In this document: piece after piece, positions 1 to 6,485 of the stretch
How positions within the stretch are numbered: position 1 is the first letter of the stretch
Layout of the letters: every line of letters starts with the position of its first letter
Assembly (NCBI GenBank): GCA_959021945.1
Contig: CAUEYG010000087.1
Location: 1 to 6,662 of the forward strand
DNA from: an uncultured Eubacteriales bacterium
GTDB taxonomy: Bacteria; Bacillota; Clostridia; Peptostreptococcales; Anaerovoracaceae
Length of the DNA stretch: 6,662 nt
Direction: 5' to 3'
The notes under the pieces: model-generated
Told to the model about the DNA's origin: nothing
What the model saw: the letters and a program-made list of their open reading frames with translations, nothing else
Database searches by the model: none
Program-made: the position numbers and the translations under genes

Positions 1-2
1 CC

Positions 3-1436
3 CTATAATACCTTGTCTTCAACCTTTTTAATAAACTGTTTTAAGTCTTTTTCCAATGCTGGATCTAACATGCTTTCCTGAGCCTCCTCCAATATGGTTT
101 CCATTTTAGCCCGGGCAACATCTCGAATGTCTTCTGCTCCTGCTTTTTGCCATACATCCGAATCTCTCCAGTCGCAGATACTTGGCTGGAATCCTTTTCT
201 CATATGCTTTAAGGTGGATTTTCTCATCATGAAGTCGCCTCCATGTTTGACTTCCATCATGTCCTCCATACCTCTATAATCTTCTCCTGTCTTTATTCCG
301 GCAACAATAGCGCGAACTCTTGCGATAGCCTCGTTATCCAGAATGATCTTTTCCTTTGATGTTGTCAGAAGATTGGCCAAGGAACCTGCAGGCTGACTGA
401 CTACGTTTGCTCCTGCAAGAGCAGCAAACAATAAGCCCTGCATGCCTTCCATACCTGCTTGCCAGTCAATGATTTTGGAGCTAGCAATTCCTGCCTGACA
501 TCTGGCAGGCAATCCATAGAAATCTTTTAAATGCTGCACTACTGCCCCCATCATCAAAATGGTATCCGGACTGGAGCATTCCCATGTAGCATAGCGCATA
601 TTTCCATAAGTTAATGTGCCTGAAAGGAGAACCGGGATTCCTGGCTGAATGAGCTGAGAATAAGTAAGGCCCGCCAGCTCATCGGCAATTGCCAAAGTAA
701 CATTAGCAAAATTTTGTACAGGACCGGTAATGCCTGATAACGGTGCTCCAACAATGCAAATCGGCTGATTTCTCCTAGCATATAAATCAATTCCTTCACA
801 GGCAAATTTTGTGTAAAACAGCGGTGAGTTAGGGCATACGATCTGCCATGTCATATATTTTCCATTGAGATTTTTACCATAGGCAATTTCCAAAAGGTCT
901 AAAACCTCTGCTCTTTGCTGATTTGTATCAAGTTCCATTGGACAAACCATAGGCTTATCGCTGCACTGCAGCGATGTCAGTGCCATGTGGAGTCCTTTTG
1001 TTCTCTCCGGTACATCAGATGGACTGATAGGCTGATACCCTGCCATATCTACGTTTTCGCAAGCGTGATAGATCTTCTGAAGATCAGCAAAGTCTTTAAG
1101 AGTAGGCATATTGTTGCGAACGCCTTTATTATCAATCAGGAAAACTTCCCCGCCCGCCGGATGGCATAAAAACCCTTCTCCTACGCGAACTCCTTTTTCT
1201 GAGTCCATTGCAGCCAAATCAAAATACTTTGGAACTGTTTTAAGAGCATCTTCTACCATTTTCTTTGGAATATACACAATATTCCCATCGATTCTAGCAC
1301 CGGCTGTTTTAAAGGTCTCTACGGTTTTATCCGATTCAAATAATACGCCTTTATTCTCCAGTAAATGTAAAGCATTTTCATGGATTACAGCCATTTCCTC
1401 TTTTGTTAAAACTTTTACCATATTATCCAATCTCAT
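3..1436 (-). CDS. MttB-superfamily (non-pyrrolysine) amine methyltransferase
   Basis: The 477-residue protein belongs to the trimethylamine methyltransferase MttB superfamily (COG5598). Visible family-type blocks are the N-terminal helical segment with LTKEEM and ENALHLLENKGV (about residues 10-32), the ARIDGNIVYIPK strand region (47-58), the HPAGGE turn (92-97), and the C-terminal TIM-barrel segments DWQAGMEGMQ (324-333), AGANVVSQPAGSL (341-353) and KIILDNEAI (363-371). Characterised members without pyrrolysine, such as the glycine betaine enzyme MtgB, move a methyl group from a quaternary amine to a corrinoid protein in the cytoplasm. There is no internal in-frame TAG, so pyrrolysine is absent and trimethylamine itself is an unlikely substrate; TAG is used only as the final stop, at the usual family length. 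The start at 1436 has AGAGGAG at 1444-1450, 7 nt upstream. It is the last gene visible in the operon, 53 nt after the small winged-helix gene. No corrinoid protein is in the window; one would be expected beyond position 1. Family is firm; the exact substrate is unknown. Confidence 0.93.
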   Translation of the reverse strand: MRLDNMVKVLTKEEMAVIHENALHLLENKGVLFESDKTVETFKTAGARIDGNIVYIPKKMVEDALKTVPKYFDLAAMDSEKGVRVGEGFLCHPAGGEVFLIDNKGVRNNMPTLKDFADLQKIYHACENVDMAGYQPISPSDVPERTKGLHMALTSLQCSDKPMVCPMELDTNQQRAEVLDLLEIAYGKNLNGKYMTWQIVCPNSPLFYTKFACEGIDLYARRNQPICIVGAPLSGITGPVQNFANVTLAIADELAGLTYSQLIQPGIPVLLSGTLTYGNMRYATWECSSPDTILMMGAVVQHLKDFYGLPARCQAGIASSKIIDWQAGMEGMQGLLFAALAGANVVSQPAGSLANLLTTSKEKIILDNEAIARVRAIVAGIKTGEDYRGMEDMMEVKHGGDFMMRKSTLKHMRKGFQPSICDWRDSDVWQKAGAEDIRDVARAKMETILEEAQESMLDPALEKDLKQFIKKVEDKVL

Positions 1437-1489
1437 AATAAAGCTCCTCTCCTGTATATGTATAACTATTCATTTTAACCGTGCATTTC

Positions 1490-1756
1490 TTAGTAGATGT
1501 ACCGTTTAATCACCTTTCGGCCTTCGTCATTGCATTTAAAATAAGTACAGAAATCTCGATTTTCATCAAAAGAATCGCCAGTCTCATCAAAGAGACCGTT
1601 TTGAGCAGCAGACATAAGAACTTCTAAAACATAGCCTTCTTTAAAGGGTCTGCGCTTTCCATATTCATTTTGCAGCTCTCTCATAACATCTTTTGCGCAT
1701 TTGGAGTCATCTGATTGATATAAAACATTTAAAACAGCATAATTAAGCGGCAGCAT
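1490..1756 (-). CDS. Small winged-helix-like protein (possible PadR/MarR-type regulator)
   Basis: An 88-residue soluble protein that I do not recognise as a named family. Its pattern fits a winged-helix fold: a first helix LNYAVLNVLYQSD (about residues 4-16), a second CAKDVMRELQNEYG (20-33), a third GYVLEVLMSAAQNGLF (41-56), an acidic wing-like stretch ETGDSFDENRD, then a strand plus helix YFKCNDEGRKVIKRYI (72-87). The latter resembles the 'Y.lT..Gr..l' segment of PadR and related small regulators. The start at 1756 is chosen because AAGGAGGAG (1763-1771) lies 6 nt upstream. An upstream in-frame ATG at 1789 would read through that site and lengthen the overlap with the transporter gene. With the chosen start the overlap is 14 bp, which suggests translational coupling. 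It could be a DNA-binding regulator or a small accessory protein for the neighbouring enzymes. The gene is convincing; the function is a structural guess. Confidence 0.8.
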   Translation of the reverse strand: MLPLNYAVLNVLYQSDDSKCAKDVMRELQNEYGKRRPFKEGYVLEVLMSAAQNGLFDETGDSFDENRDFCTYFKCNDEGRKVIKRYIY

Positions 1757-2858
1757 TTTTTTCTCCTCCTTTTCTCTTAAAAACATCAAATGGATTGCAT
1801 GCGATTAAAACAATACCGCAGAACATAATGACTGCACCGATCCAAACTCTAACAGGCACCTCCCAACCTGTCTGACCCATAAATACACCTAAAATCAGCC
1901 AGCAGAACAGGGGGCTCCAAAAGCAATAGGCACTGTTTACCGTCATTCCCAGGGCTGCACCGCTCATGTTAGCGCCTTTGTACCAAAGAGAGTAGCTAAA
2001 CAGAGCGAAAAATCCGCTGATAAAAAAGACGATAAATAACGGCGATGTAATGGCTCCCCCTAAAAGGTCTCCATATAATCCTGACTGGTTGTTAATTGTA
2101 CAGAGAATAGGAATGATAATACCTAAATTAAGAATGCCAGACGAAAGCTCCCGCACTACAATACCAACCTCATAGTCAAGAATGGTCATGGAAAATCCTG
2201 CCACAGTCCCTTCTGCTCCCCAAAATACAGCTGCGACAAAAGCAATGATGCAGCCCAGCAGCATCCCCTCTGGAACATCTTCACCTACGCTTCCGCTCCC
2301 AATAAATACACTTGCAAATAGGCACATACATACGCCGAAAACAACACGTCGTGTCATCTTTTGCTTTAAGAAAATAGACGAAAACAGAACTCCCAATGCA
2401 GGATAACAGGCAGTAATTGGCACTGCCATATTACCGCAGTGTGTCATGGCAATGGCATTCAAGCCTCCAGCTCCCGGGCCTCCCAGCAAAGCGCATAAAA
2501 TCATCAGCAGCCCCGGTTTTGTTTTAAAACAACGAAAAACATCTCCTCCCTTTCCCTTTACAACAGCAATAATCAATGCCCAGATTCCTGCACACAGATC
2601 ATTTATCCCAGACGCAAGAAATCCAATGATAAAAGTAACGGCGAATATACTCAATCCTGCATTGTTTTCTCCATACCAATCCGTCCATGGTGCAGCAGTC
2701 TCTGCTACCATTAAAAATGCAGTATATAGGGCATAACAAATACCAGATGTCAAAGCGAGTCTGAAACCCTTTATCATGAATTTCTTTCTTTGACTTTCCT
2801 TGGCTGAAGCAATACGAACAGCCATGGCATCGTCAACATTTGTTTGTGAATAAGTCAT
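1743..2858 (-). CDS. DMT superfamily (EamA-type) membrane transporter
   Basis: A 371-residue integral membrane protein with about ten hydrophobic helices, near residues 32-52, 68-99, 116-138, 145-164, 171-188, 198-222, 230-253, 272-294, 300-325 and 335-355. Glycine-rich, small-residue helices such as LLGGPGAGGLNAIAM (124-138), and the two-half arrangement in which a charged KQKMTRR link (165-171) follows the fourth helix, are typical of the drug/metabolite transporter superfamily with paired EamA domains. A charged cytoplasmic-looking N-terminus (about 30 residues) and a basic C-terminus (FKRKGGEKN) flank the core. A perfect AAGGAGGT site (2864-2871) lies 5 nt before the ATG, in the 20-nt gap after the activase gene. 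Co-transcription with a glycyl radical enzyme and an MttB-type protein suggests that it carries the pathway's substrate or an end product. EamA proteins are often exporters but import is known, so direction cannot be read from sequence. It is not a BCCT or ABC betaine carrier. Confidence 0.9.
   Translation of the reverse strand: MTYSQTNVDDAMAVRIASAKESQRKKFMIKGFRLALTSGICYALYTAFLMVAETAAPWTDWYGENNAGLSIFAVTFIIGFLASGINDLCAGIWALIIAVVKGKGGDVFRCFKTKPGLLMILCALLGGPGAGGLNAIAMTHCGNMAVPITACYPALGVLFSSIFLKQKMTRRVVFGVCMCLFASVFIGSGSVGEDVPEGMLLGCIIAFVAAVFWGAEGTVAGFSMTILDYEVGIVVRELSSGILNLGIIIPILCTINNQSGLYGDLLGGAITSPLFIVFFISGFFALFSYSLWYKGANMSGAALGMTVNSAYCFWSPLFCWLILGVFMGQTGWEVPVRVWIGAVIMFCGIVLIACNPFDVFKRKGGEKNAAA
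1763..1771 (-). promoter_or_regulatory. Ribosome binding site inside the transporter gene
   Basis: AAGGAGGAG lies within the last codons of the transporter gene, 6 nt before the ATG at 1756. It fixes the start of the small winged-helix gene and implies coupled translation across a 14-bp overlap. Confidence 0.85.
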
Positions 2859-2878
2859 TACTGACCTCCTTACTACTT

Positions 2879-3805
2879 TTACATACCAGAACTTTCCATT
2901 TTACATAACTTTCCTGCTGGTTCCATAATTGTATTGGCCAGAGAAATAAGCTGCTTCATATGTTCTGCACTTGGTTTATGAAAGGCGCTTTTATCATAGG
3001 ACTTACCAATAGCCTCGTACTTGTGTTCTCCCAGATTGTGAAAAGGCAGAAGTTCCCACTCCTTTACTGCTTTTAGTTCTGCACATAGCTGTGCTGTTTT
3101 TATCACATTTTCCTGATCATCATTTAAGCCTGGAACAACAGGCGTTCGTATGATAATTTCAGATGCATATTCTTGAATACCACGCAGATTATCTAAAATC
3201 CATTCATTGGAAACGCCAGTCAATTGCTGGTGCATCACAGGGTTCAAATGCTTGATATCAAAGAAGATCAAATCCAGCTTTTTTGCTAATTCCTCAAATA
3301 GTTCTCTGTCTCCATAACCGGATGTTTCCATAGCCCAATGAATGTGATAAGGCTGGCACTGTTTCAGCACTTCAAGGCAAAAATCCCCCTGCGAGAGAGG
3401 CTCTCCCCCGGAGAAGGTCACACCTCCCCCGGAATTTTTGTAGAAAACCTCATCTTTTAATAATTCATTGACAACTTGTTCAACTGTCATTTCCTCGCCT
3501 ACATATTTTAAGGTCTTGGAATAGCATTCCTTTGAGCAAGCACCGCAGCTCCGGCATCTTTCTCTGTCAATATGGATGCCTGCCTTATCGAAAAAGATGG
3601 CATTATTGGGACAAGCCTTTTGGCATGCGCCGCATCCAATACAGTTTCCTGTCACCACTTCCAATTCCGGCGCAAAGCTCTGTGATTCGGGATTGGCACA
3701 CCAGAGGCACTCCAGCGGACAGCCTTTGAAAAAGATGACAGTGCGGATGCCCGGACCATCATGTGTTGAAAATCGCTGCGTGTTAAATACGGTTGCCGTT
3801 TTCAT
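2879..3805 (-). CDS. Glycyl radical enzyme activase (radical SAM, two ferredoxin-type clusters)
   Basis: The 308-residue protein is a radical SAM activase that installs the glycyl radical on its partner using S-adenosylmethionine. The SAM-cluster motif is C29-x3-C33-x2-C36, preceded by the activase signature STHDGPGIRT (13-22). An inserted ferredoxin-like domain carries two four-cysteine sets, C55/C58/C61/C65 and C84/C87/C90/C94, for two extra [4Fe-4S] clusters. This is the architecture of activases serving dehydratase- and lyase-type enzymes, as opposed to the short pyruvate formate-lyase activase. The SAM-binding GGEP motif is at 133-136 with GGGVTFS just before it. The length is normal. 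The gene starts 15 nt after the stop of the glycyl radical enzyme, with a GAGGG-type site, and the pair is the standard cognate arrangement. The general class is certain. The substrate of the partner cannot be read from the activase. Confidence 0.96.
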   Translation of the reverse strand: MKTATVFNTQRFSTHDGPGIRTVIFFKGCPLECLWCANPESQSFAPELEVVTGNCIGCGACQKACPNNAIFFDKAGIHIDRERCRSCGACSKECYSKTLKYVGEEMTVEQVVNELLKDEVFYKNSGGGVTFSGGEPLSQGDFCLEVLKQCQPYHIHWAMETSGYGDRELFEELAKKLDLIFFDIKHLNPVMHQQLTGVSNEWILDNLRGIQEYASEIIIRTPVVPGLNDDQENVIKTAQLCAELKAVKEWELLPFHNLGEHKYEAIGKSYDKSAFHKPSAEHMKQLISLANTIMEPAGKLCKMESSGM

Positions 3806-3820
3806 AGAGACCCTCTTTTC

Positions 3821-6208
3821 TTATACAAGGGCGAATTCTGTCCTGCCCATGATGTCATCCTGTAATGGTTTGCTCAGCTCTACGAAGTAAGCGCTATAGC
3901 CTGCTACACGAACCAACAGGGATTTATAATCTTCCGGATGCTCTCTGGCATCCTCCAGTGTTGCTTTATCAATAACATTGAACTGTACTTCATAAATGTC
4001 CAGATCCACAAAGGCCTTTAAGTAATCTACGATTCTTTGTGTACCTGGTTCCCCAGCTACCGTAGCAGGATCGAACTTGATATTCAGCAGCATACCGCCG
4101 TCCACTTCTTTTCCGTCAATATTGGCGTAAGATTTGAGAACTGCAGTAGGCCCCAGCACTTCTGTTCCATGACAAGGGGAGCATCCGTCTGCCAGCGGCT
4201 GTCCGGCATTTCTTCCGGAAGGAAGTGCTCCAATATACTGCCCCTGCGGGATATTAGAGGATACCGGATACAGAGACGGCATGAAATATTCGCCGTTCAT
4301 GGTCTTATATTTATGGTGTTCTTCTACTACAAAGTGAGCCAGCTCTTTGGCAAACAGATCTACATATGGATCGTCATTTCCGTACTTAGGAGCATCATTA
4401 ATGAGCATCTGCTGCATTCTTTCATACCCTTTGAAGTCTGCTTCCAGTGCTTTATTTAATTCATCAAAGGAAACTTTCTTTTCTTCGAATACCAGCTTTT
4501 TCACTGCTGCCAGACAGTTGCAGGCATCTGCAATACCAATTCCCAATGTTCCCGGGCCTACATTATACTTAGCACCGCCTGCCATAATATCAGTTCCGCT
4601 TTCTACGCATCCCTCGATCAGCATAGAGGCCAGAGGAGCAGGGCACAGTTCTTTTTGTGCAATCTCTGTAATATTACTGTAAATATTGCTCTGGCGGATC
4701 ATATAAGCGATCTGCTCTTTTACTGCATCATAAAAATCATCAAAACTCTTAAACGTATTTATATCACCTGTCTGTACTCCGTAATGTCCGCCAGACTGAC
4801 GATGTACACCGTTTGTCAGTACAAATTCCACGGCTGCTCCAAAGTTCCAGGAAGCAGAGGTACTCCACTGATGAAGCTTTCCTGGAAGAGACGGTTCCAC
4901 ACATCCAAGTGCACACCAGTTCCAAGCTTCGTCTTCCGGAATGCCCTTTTTCTTCAGGTTTTCCATCCCTACAGAGTCAGCATGAACGGCAGGATAGCCA
5001 GTTCCTACTTTGACTGTTTCTGCAACAGCCTTTAAAAATTCATCCGGATTTTTCCGATTTACTCTTACGGAAATCGGCGGCTGACAAAGTCTTACCTCTC
5101 TGGTGGCAGTCAGTGCCATATAAGAAACATCATTTACTGCATCATTTCCGTCTTTATCAATACCACCCACCATGGTATTCTGGAACGCTGTGTATCCGGA
5201 ATAATATTTAGCACCTTCTAAGGACATGTACCAGATTTGCTCTGCCATTTTCACCCAAAGGCATTCAAGAAGTTCTAAAGATTCTTCTTTTGTAGTAATG
5301 CCATTTTTAATATCAGCCTGGAGCAAAGGATTCATATATTGGTCAAATCTTCCCAGAGAGTAGGATGGAGCGCTCAGCTCACAATACAGGCCCACCTGAG
5401 TAAACCAAATCAGCTGACATGCTTCTGCAAAAGTTCTTGGAGGGTTAACTCCTACCCATCTGCAGCGCTCTGCGATTTCCAGCAGTTCTTTTTTCCTGAT
5501 TTCATCTTTTTCCGATGCCGCTAGCTTTTCTGCTTCCTCTGCATGTCTCTGCCCTAAAATTTCCATTCCTTCACAAGTGAGGATGATACTGGTCAGGTAT
5601 TCACTTTTGTCAATATCTTCAATATTCGTAAGGTCCAAACCTTCTTTTACCTTCTGGGCATGAGCCTTGATGCCGCCATAGCCTTGCGGAATTAAAATGT
5701 TTTCATAGCCAATAGCGATTTCTCCTGGTCCAGTCTGGGTTTTGATTTCTGCATCAATAATGCCTGATTTATATCCCAGATCTCTTACCTCTTCCGGAAT
5801 TCTTGTAAGCCATTGATTCAAGACTGTCTTTCCCTTCCAATAAGGCTCGATTTCTTCTCTCCAAAGTTTTTTGGATTCCTCATCAATCTGGAGTGGGTCA
5901 TATTGTCTGGTGGCCATGGTGTCCAGCTCTTCTGAAATCCAGTCAGCGGAAACTTCCGGCGTTACTTCGGCCTGCCTTGGTGCAGAACCGGTGTTTCCAA
6001 TAATCAGCTCGTGGGGAAGAATTGTAATGGTCTTTGTTTCGCAATACCGTTTAAACGCCTTTGCCCGTCTGATACACATTGGCTCACCTTGAGTTTCCTT
6101 CATGACCCGGGTCTTTACCAGTGCCAAGTCCAGATGAAGGGTCGGCTTGTAGTTTTCATATTGTTTTTTCAGCAGCGTTATTCTGGGAAATCTGCTTGTC
6201 TGTTCCAT
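3821..6208 (-). CDS. Glycyl radical enzyme, dehydratase/C-N lyase type, substrate unknown
   Basis: With the chosen start the protein has 795 residues and a complete PFL-like fold. The glycyl radical loop RVAGYSAYF lies near the C-terminus with Gly770. The catalytic cysteine is in GCVEP (Cys436), and Glu438 two residues on is the general base/acid pair seen in eliminating enzymes such as CutC, glycerol dehydratase and HypD, so a dehydration or C-X cleavage is expected rather than a formate-lyase or decarboxylase reaction. Size and cysteine position are close to HypD and glycerol dehydratase and shorter than CutC. The segment that in glycerol dehydratase holds a substrate-binding His (G-H-x-x-x-x-Y-E) reads GEIAIGYE here, placing Glu163 at that spot by my manual alignment. 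The post-cysteine segment HQWSTSASW (446-454) is also not one I can assign. The C-terminus ends RTEFALV, with Phe where many relatives have His. The ATG at 6208 has AAGGAG (6215-6220) 6 nt upstream. The longer TTG-initiated frame from 6298 is rejected because that TTG lies in the -24 promoter element. Confidence 0.95.
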   Translation of the reverse strand: MEQTSRFPRITLLKKQYENYKPTLHLDLALVKTRVMKETQGEPMCIRRAKAFKRYCETKTITILPHELIIGNTGSAPRQAEVTPEVSADWISEELDTMATRQYDPLQIDEESKKLWREEIEPYWKGKTVLNQWLTRIPEEVRDLGYKSGIIDAEIKTQTGPGEIAIGYENILIPQGYGGIKAHAQKVKEGLDLTNIEDIDKSEYLTSIILTCEGMEILGQRHAEEAEKLAASEKDEIRKKELLEIAERCRWVGVNPPRTFAEACQLIWFTQVGLYCELSAPSYSLGRFDQYMNPLLQADIKNGITTKEESLELLECLWVKMAEQIWYMSLEGAKYYSGYTAFQNTMVGGIDKDGNDAVNDVSYMALTATREVRLCQPPISVRVNRKNPDEFLKAVAETVKVGTGYPAVHADSVGMENLKKKGIPEDEAWNWCALGCVEPSLPGKLHQWSTSASWNFGAAVEFVLTNGVHRQSGGHYGVQTGDINTFKSFDDFYDAVKEQIAYMIRQSNIYSNITEIAQKELCPAPLASMLIEGCVESGTDIMAGGAKYNVGPGTLGIGIADACNCLAAVKKLVFEEKKVSFDELNKALEADFKGYERMQQMLINDAPKYGNDDPYVDLFAKELAHFVVEEHHKYKTMNGEYFMPSLYPVSSNIPQGQYIGALPSGRNAGQPLADGCSPCHGTEVLGPTAVLKSYANIDGKEVDGGMLLNIKFDPATVAGEPGTQRIVDYLKAFVDLDIYEVQFNVIDKATLEDAREHPEDYKSLLVRVAGYSAYFVELSKPLQDDIMGRTEFALV

Positions 6209-6214
6209 GTTGTT

Positions 6215-6220
6215 CTCCTT
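6215..6220 (-). promoter_or_regulatory. Ribosome binding site that sets the glycyl radical enzyme start
   Basis: AAGGAG sits 6 nt before the ATG at 6208. It decides between this start and a 30-residue longer TTG-initiated reading, whose codons would run through the promoter and the probable transcription start. Confidence 0.85.
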
Positions 6221-6227
6221 TCTTGTC

Positions 6228-6246
6228 GGCTGTACTGCTATCAGCC
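6228..6246 (-). other. Small GC-rich stem-loop in the operon leader
   Basis: The arms GGCTG and CAGCC (5 bp, 9-nt loop) lie in the predicted leader, ending 7 nt before the ribosome binding site of the glycyl radical enzyme gene. It might affect message stability or translation, but a stem this short can arise by chance. Confidence 0.3.
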
Positions 6247-6280
6247 ATGTAAACACTTTTTTAACAGTTGCCCTATAGAA

Positions 6281-6298
6281 ACGCATGATACATGCCAA
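6281..6298 (-). promoter_or_regulatory. Sigma-54 (-24/-12) promoter of the operon
   Basis: The minus strand reads TTGGCATGTATCATGCG here. This matches the sigma-54 consensus TGGCAC-N5-TTGCA in the key positions: GG at 6296-6295 and GC at 6284-6283, with exactly 10 nt between them. Five of six bases fit in the -24 box, while the -12 box keeps the invariant GC with weaker flanks. Transcription would start near 6271, giving a leader of about 60 nt before the glycyl radical enzyme start. The adjacent gene encodes a Fis-type helix-turn-helix end typical of sigma-54 activators, which supports the call independently. No experimental start site is available. Confidence 0.8.
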
Positions 6299-6439
6299 TT
6301 TTCCTTTGGTGCTCCCTTATCTCCGAGCTGACCTCTGTTGATTCCATAAAATTCAGTCTTTTTAGAGGGTGAAAATTTCTGATTTTTTATTTTTGGAAGA
6401 AAATTCCTTTTCTATATCTGCGGTTTTTGTTACCTTGCA
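6299..6439. promoter_or_regulatory. Non-coding upstream region, expected activator-binding interval
   Basis: About 140 bp between the terminator and the -24 box has no plausible gene and is A/T-rich in its distal half. A sigma-54 activator normally binds about 80-150 bp upstream of its promoter, which is this interval. I see only weak candidates: the odd palindrome GAAAATTTC (6371-6379) and the related GAAAATTCC (6399-6407), the latter within GGAA-N5-TTCC. No convincing long palindrome stands out. Confidence 0.35.
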
Positions 6440-6478
6440 GAAACAAAAGCGTCACCTTTTTGGTAACGCTTTTGTTTC
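6440..6478 (-). terminator. Intrinsic terminator after the activator gene
   Basis: In the minus-strand transcript a 17-bp stem forms with a 5-nt AAAAA loop. The arms are 6478-6462 and 6456-6440 and pair fully with one G-U wobble. The core is GCGUUACC / GGUGACGC, and the 3' arm continues UUUUGUUUC, which serves as the U-rich tract, while the 5' arm has the matching A-rich run. It begins 8 nt after the activator's stop codon. Because the wobble becomes a C-A mismatch in the opposite transcript, the minus direction is favoured. It separates activator transcription from the sigma-54-driven operon. Confidence 0.85.
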
Positions 6479-6485
6479 GTCTATG

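Noticed and set aside
1757..1789. An upstream ATG for the small winged-helix gene, adding 11 residues
   Set aside because: The added residues translate the ribosome binding site itself (charged low-complexity REKEEKK) and lengthen the overlap with the transporter; the internal ATG is ideally placed.
4037..4459. Plus-strand open frames opposite the enzyme genes (this one, 4347-4682, 4655-5035, 1111-1509 and others)
   Set aside because: They lie antisense within well-supported conserved genes, have no convincing ribosome binding site or recognisable domain, and show Cys/Ser/Ile-rich composition typical of complementary-strand shadows.
4608..4622. A second GCVE motif (Cys534, Glu536) in the glycyl radical enzyme, resembling a second active site
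   Set aside because: A similar Cys-x-Glu-x-Gly followed by a GGAKYN block recurs at this place in related enzymes, as far as I recall; the catalytic cysteine is the earlier GCVEP at 436.
3821..6208. Assignment as choline trimethylamine-lyase (CutC)
   Set aside because: The protein is about 50 residues shorter than CutC, no cutD-type or microcompartment genes are visible around it, and the CutC substrate contacts could not be matched by eye; kept as a distant alternative only.
6248..6262. A possible catabolite-repression (cre-like) site, TGTAAACACTTTTTT, in the leader
   Set aside because: Only the left half resembles the consensus and the central CG is missing; too degenerate to call.
6209..6298. 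A 30-residue N-terminal extension of the glycyl radical enzyme starting at a TTG
   Set aside because: The TTG is part of the -24 promoter element, the extension lacks its own ribosome binding site, and the ATG at 6208 has a well-spaced AAGGAG.
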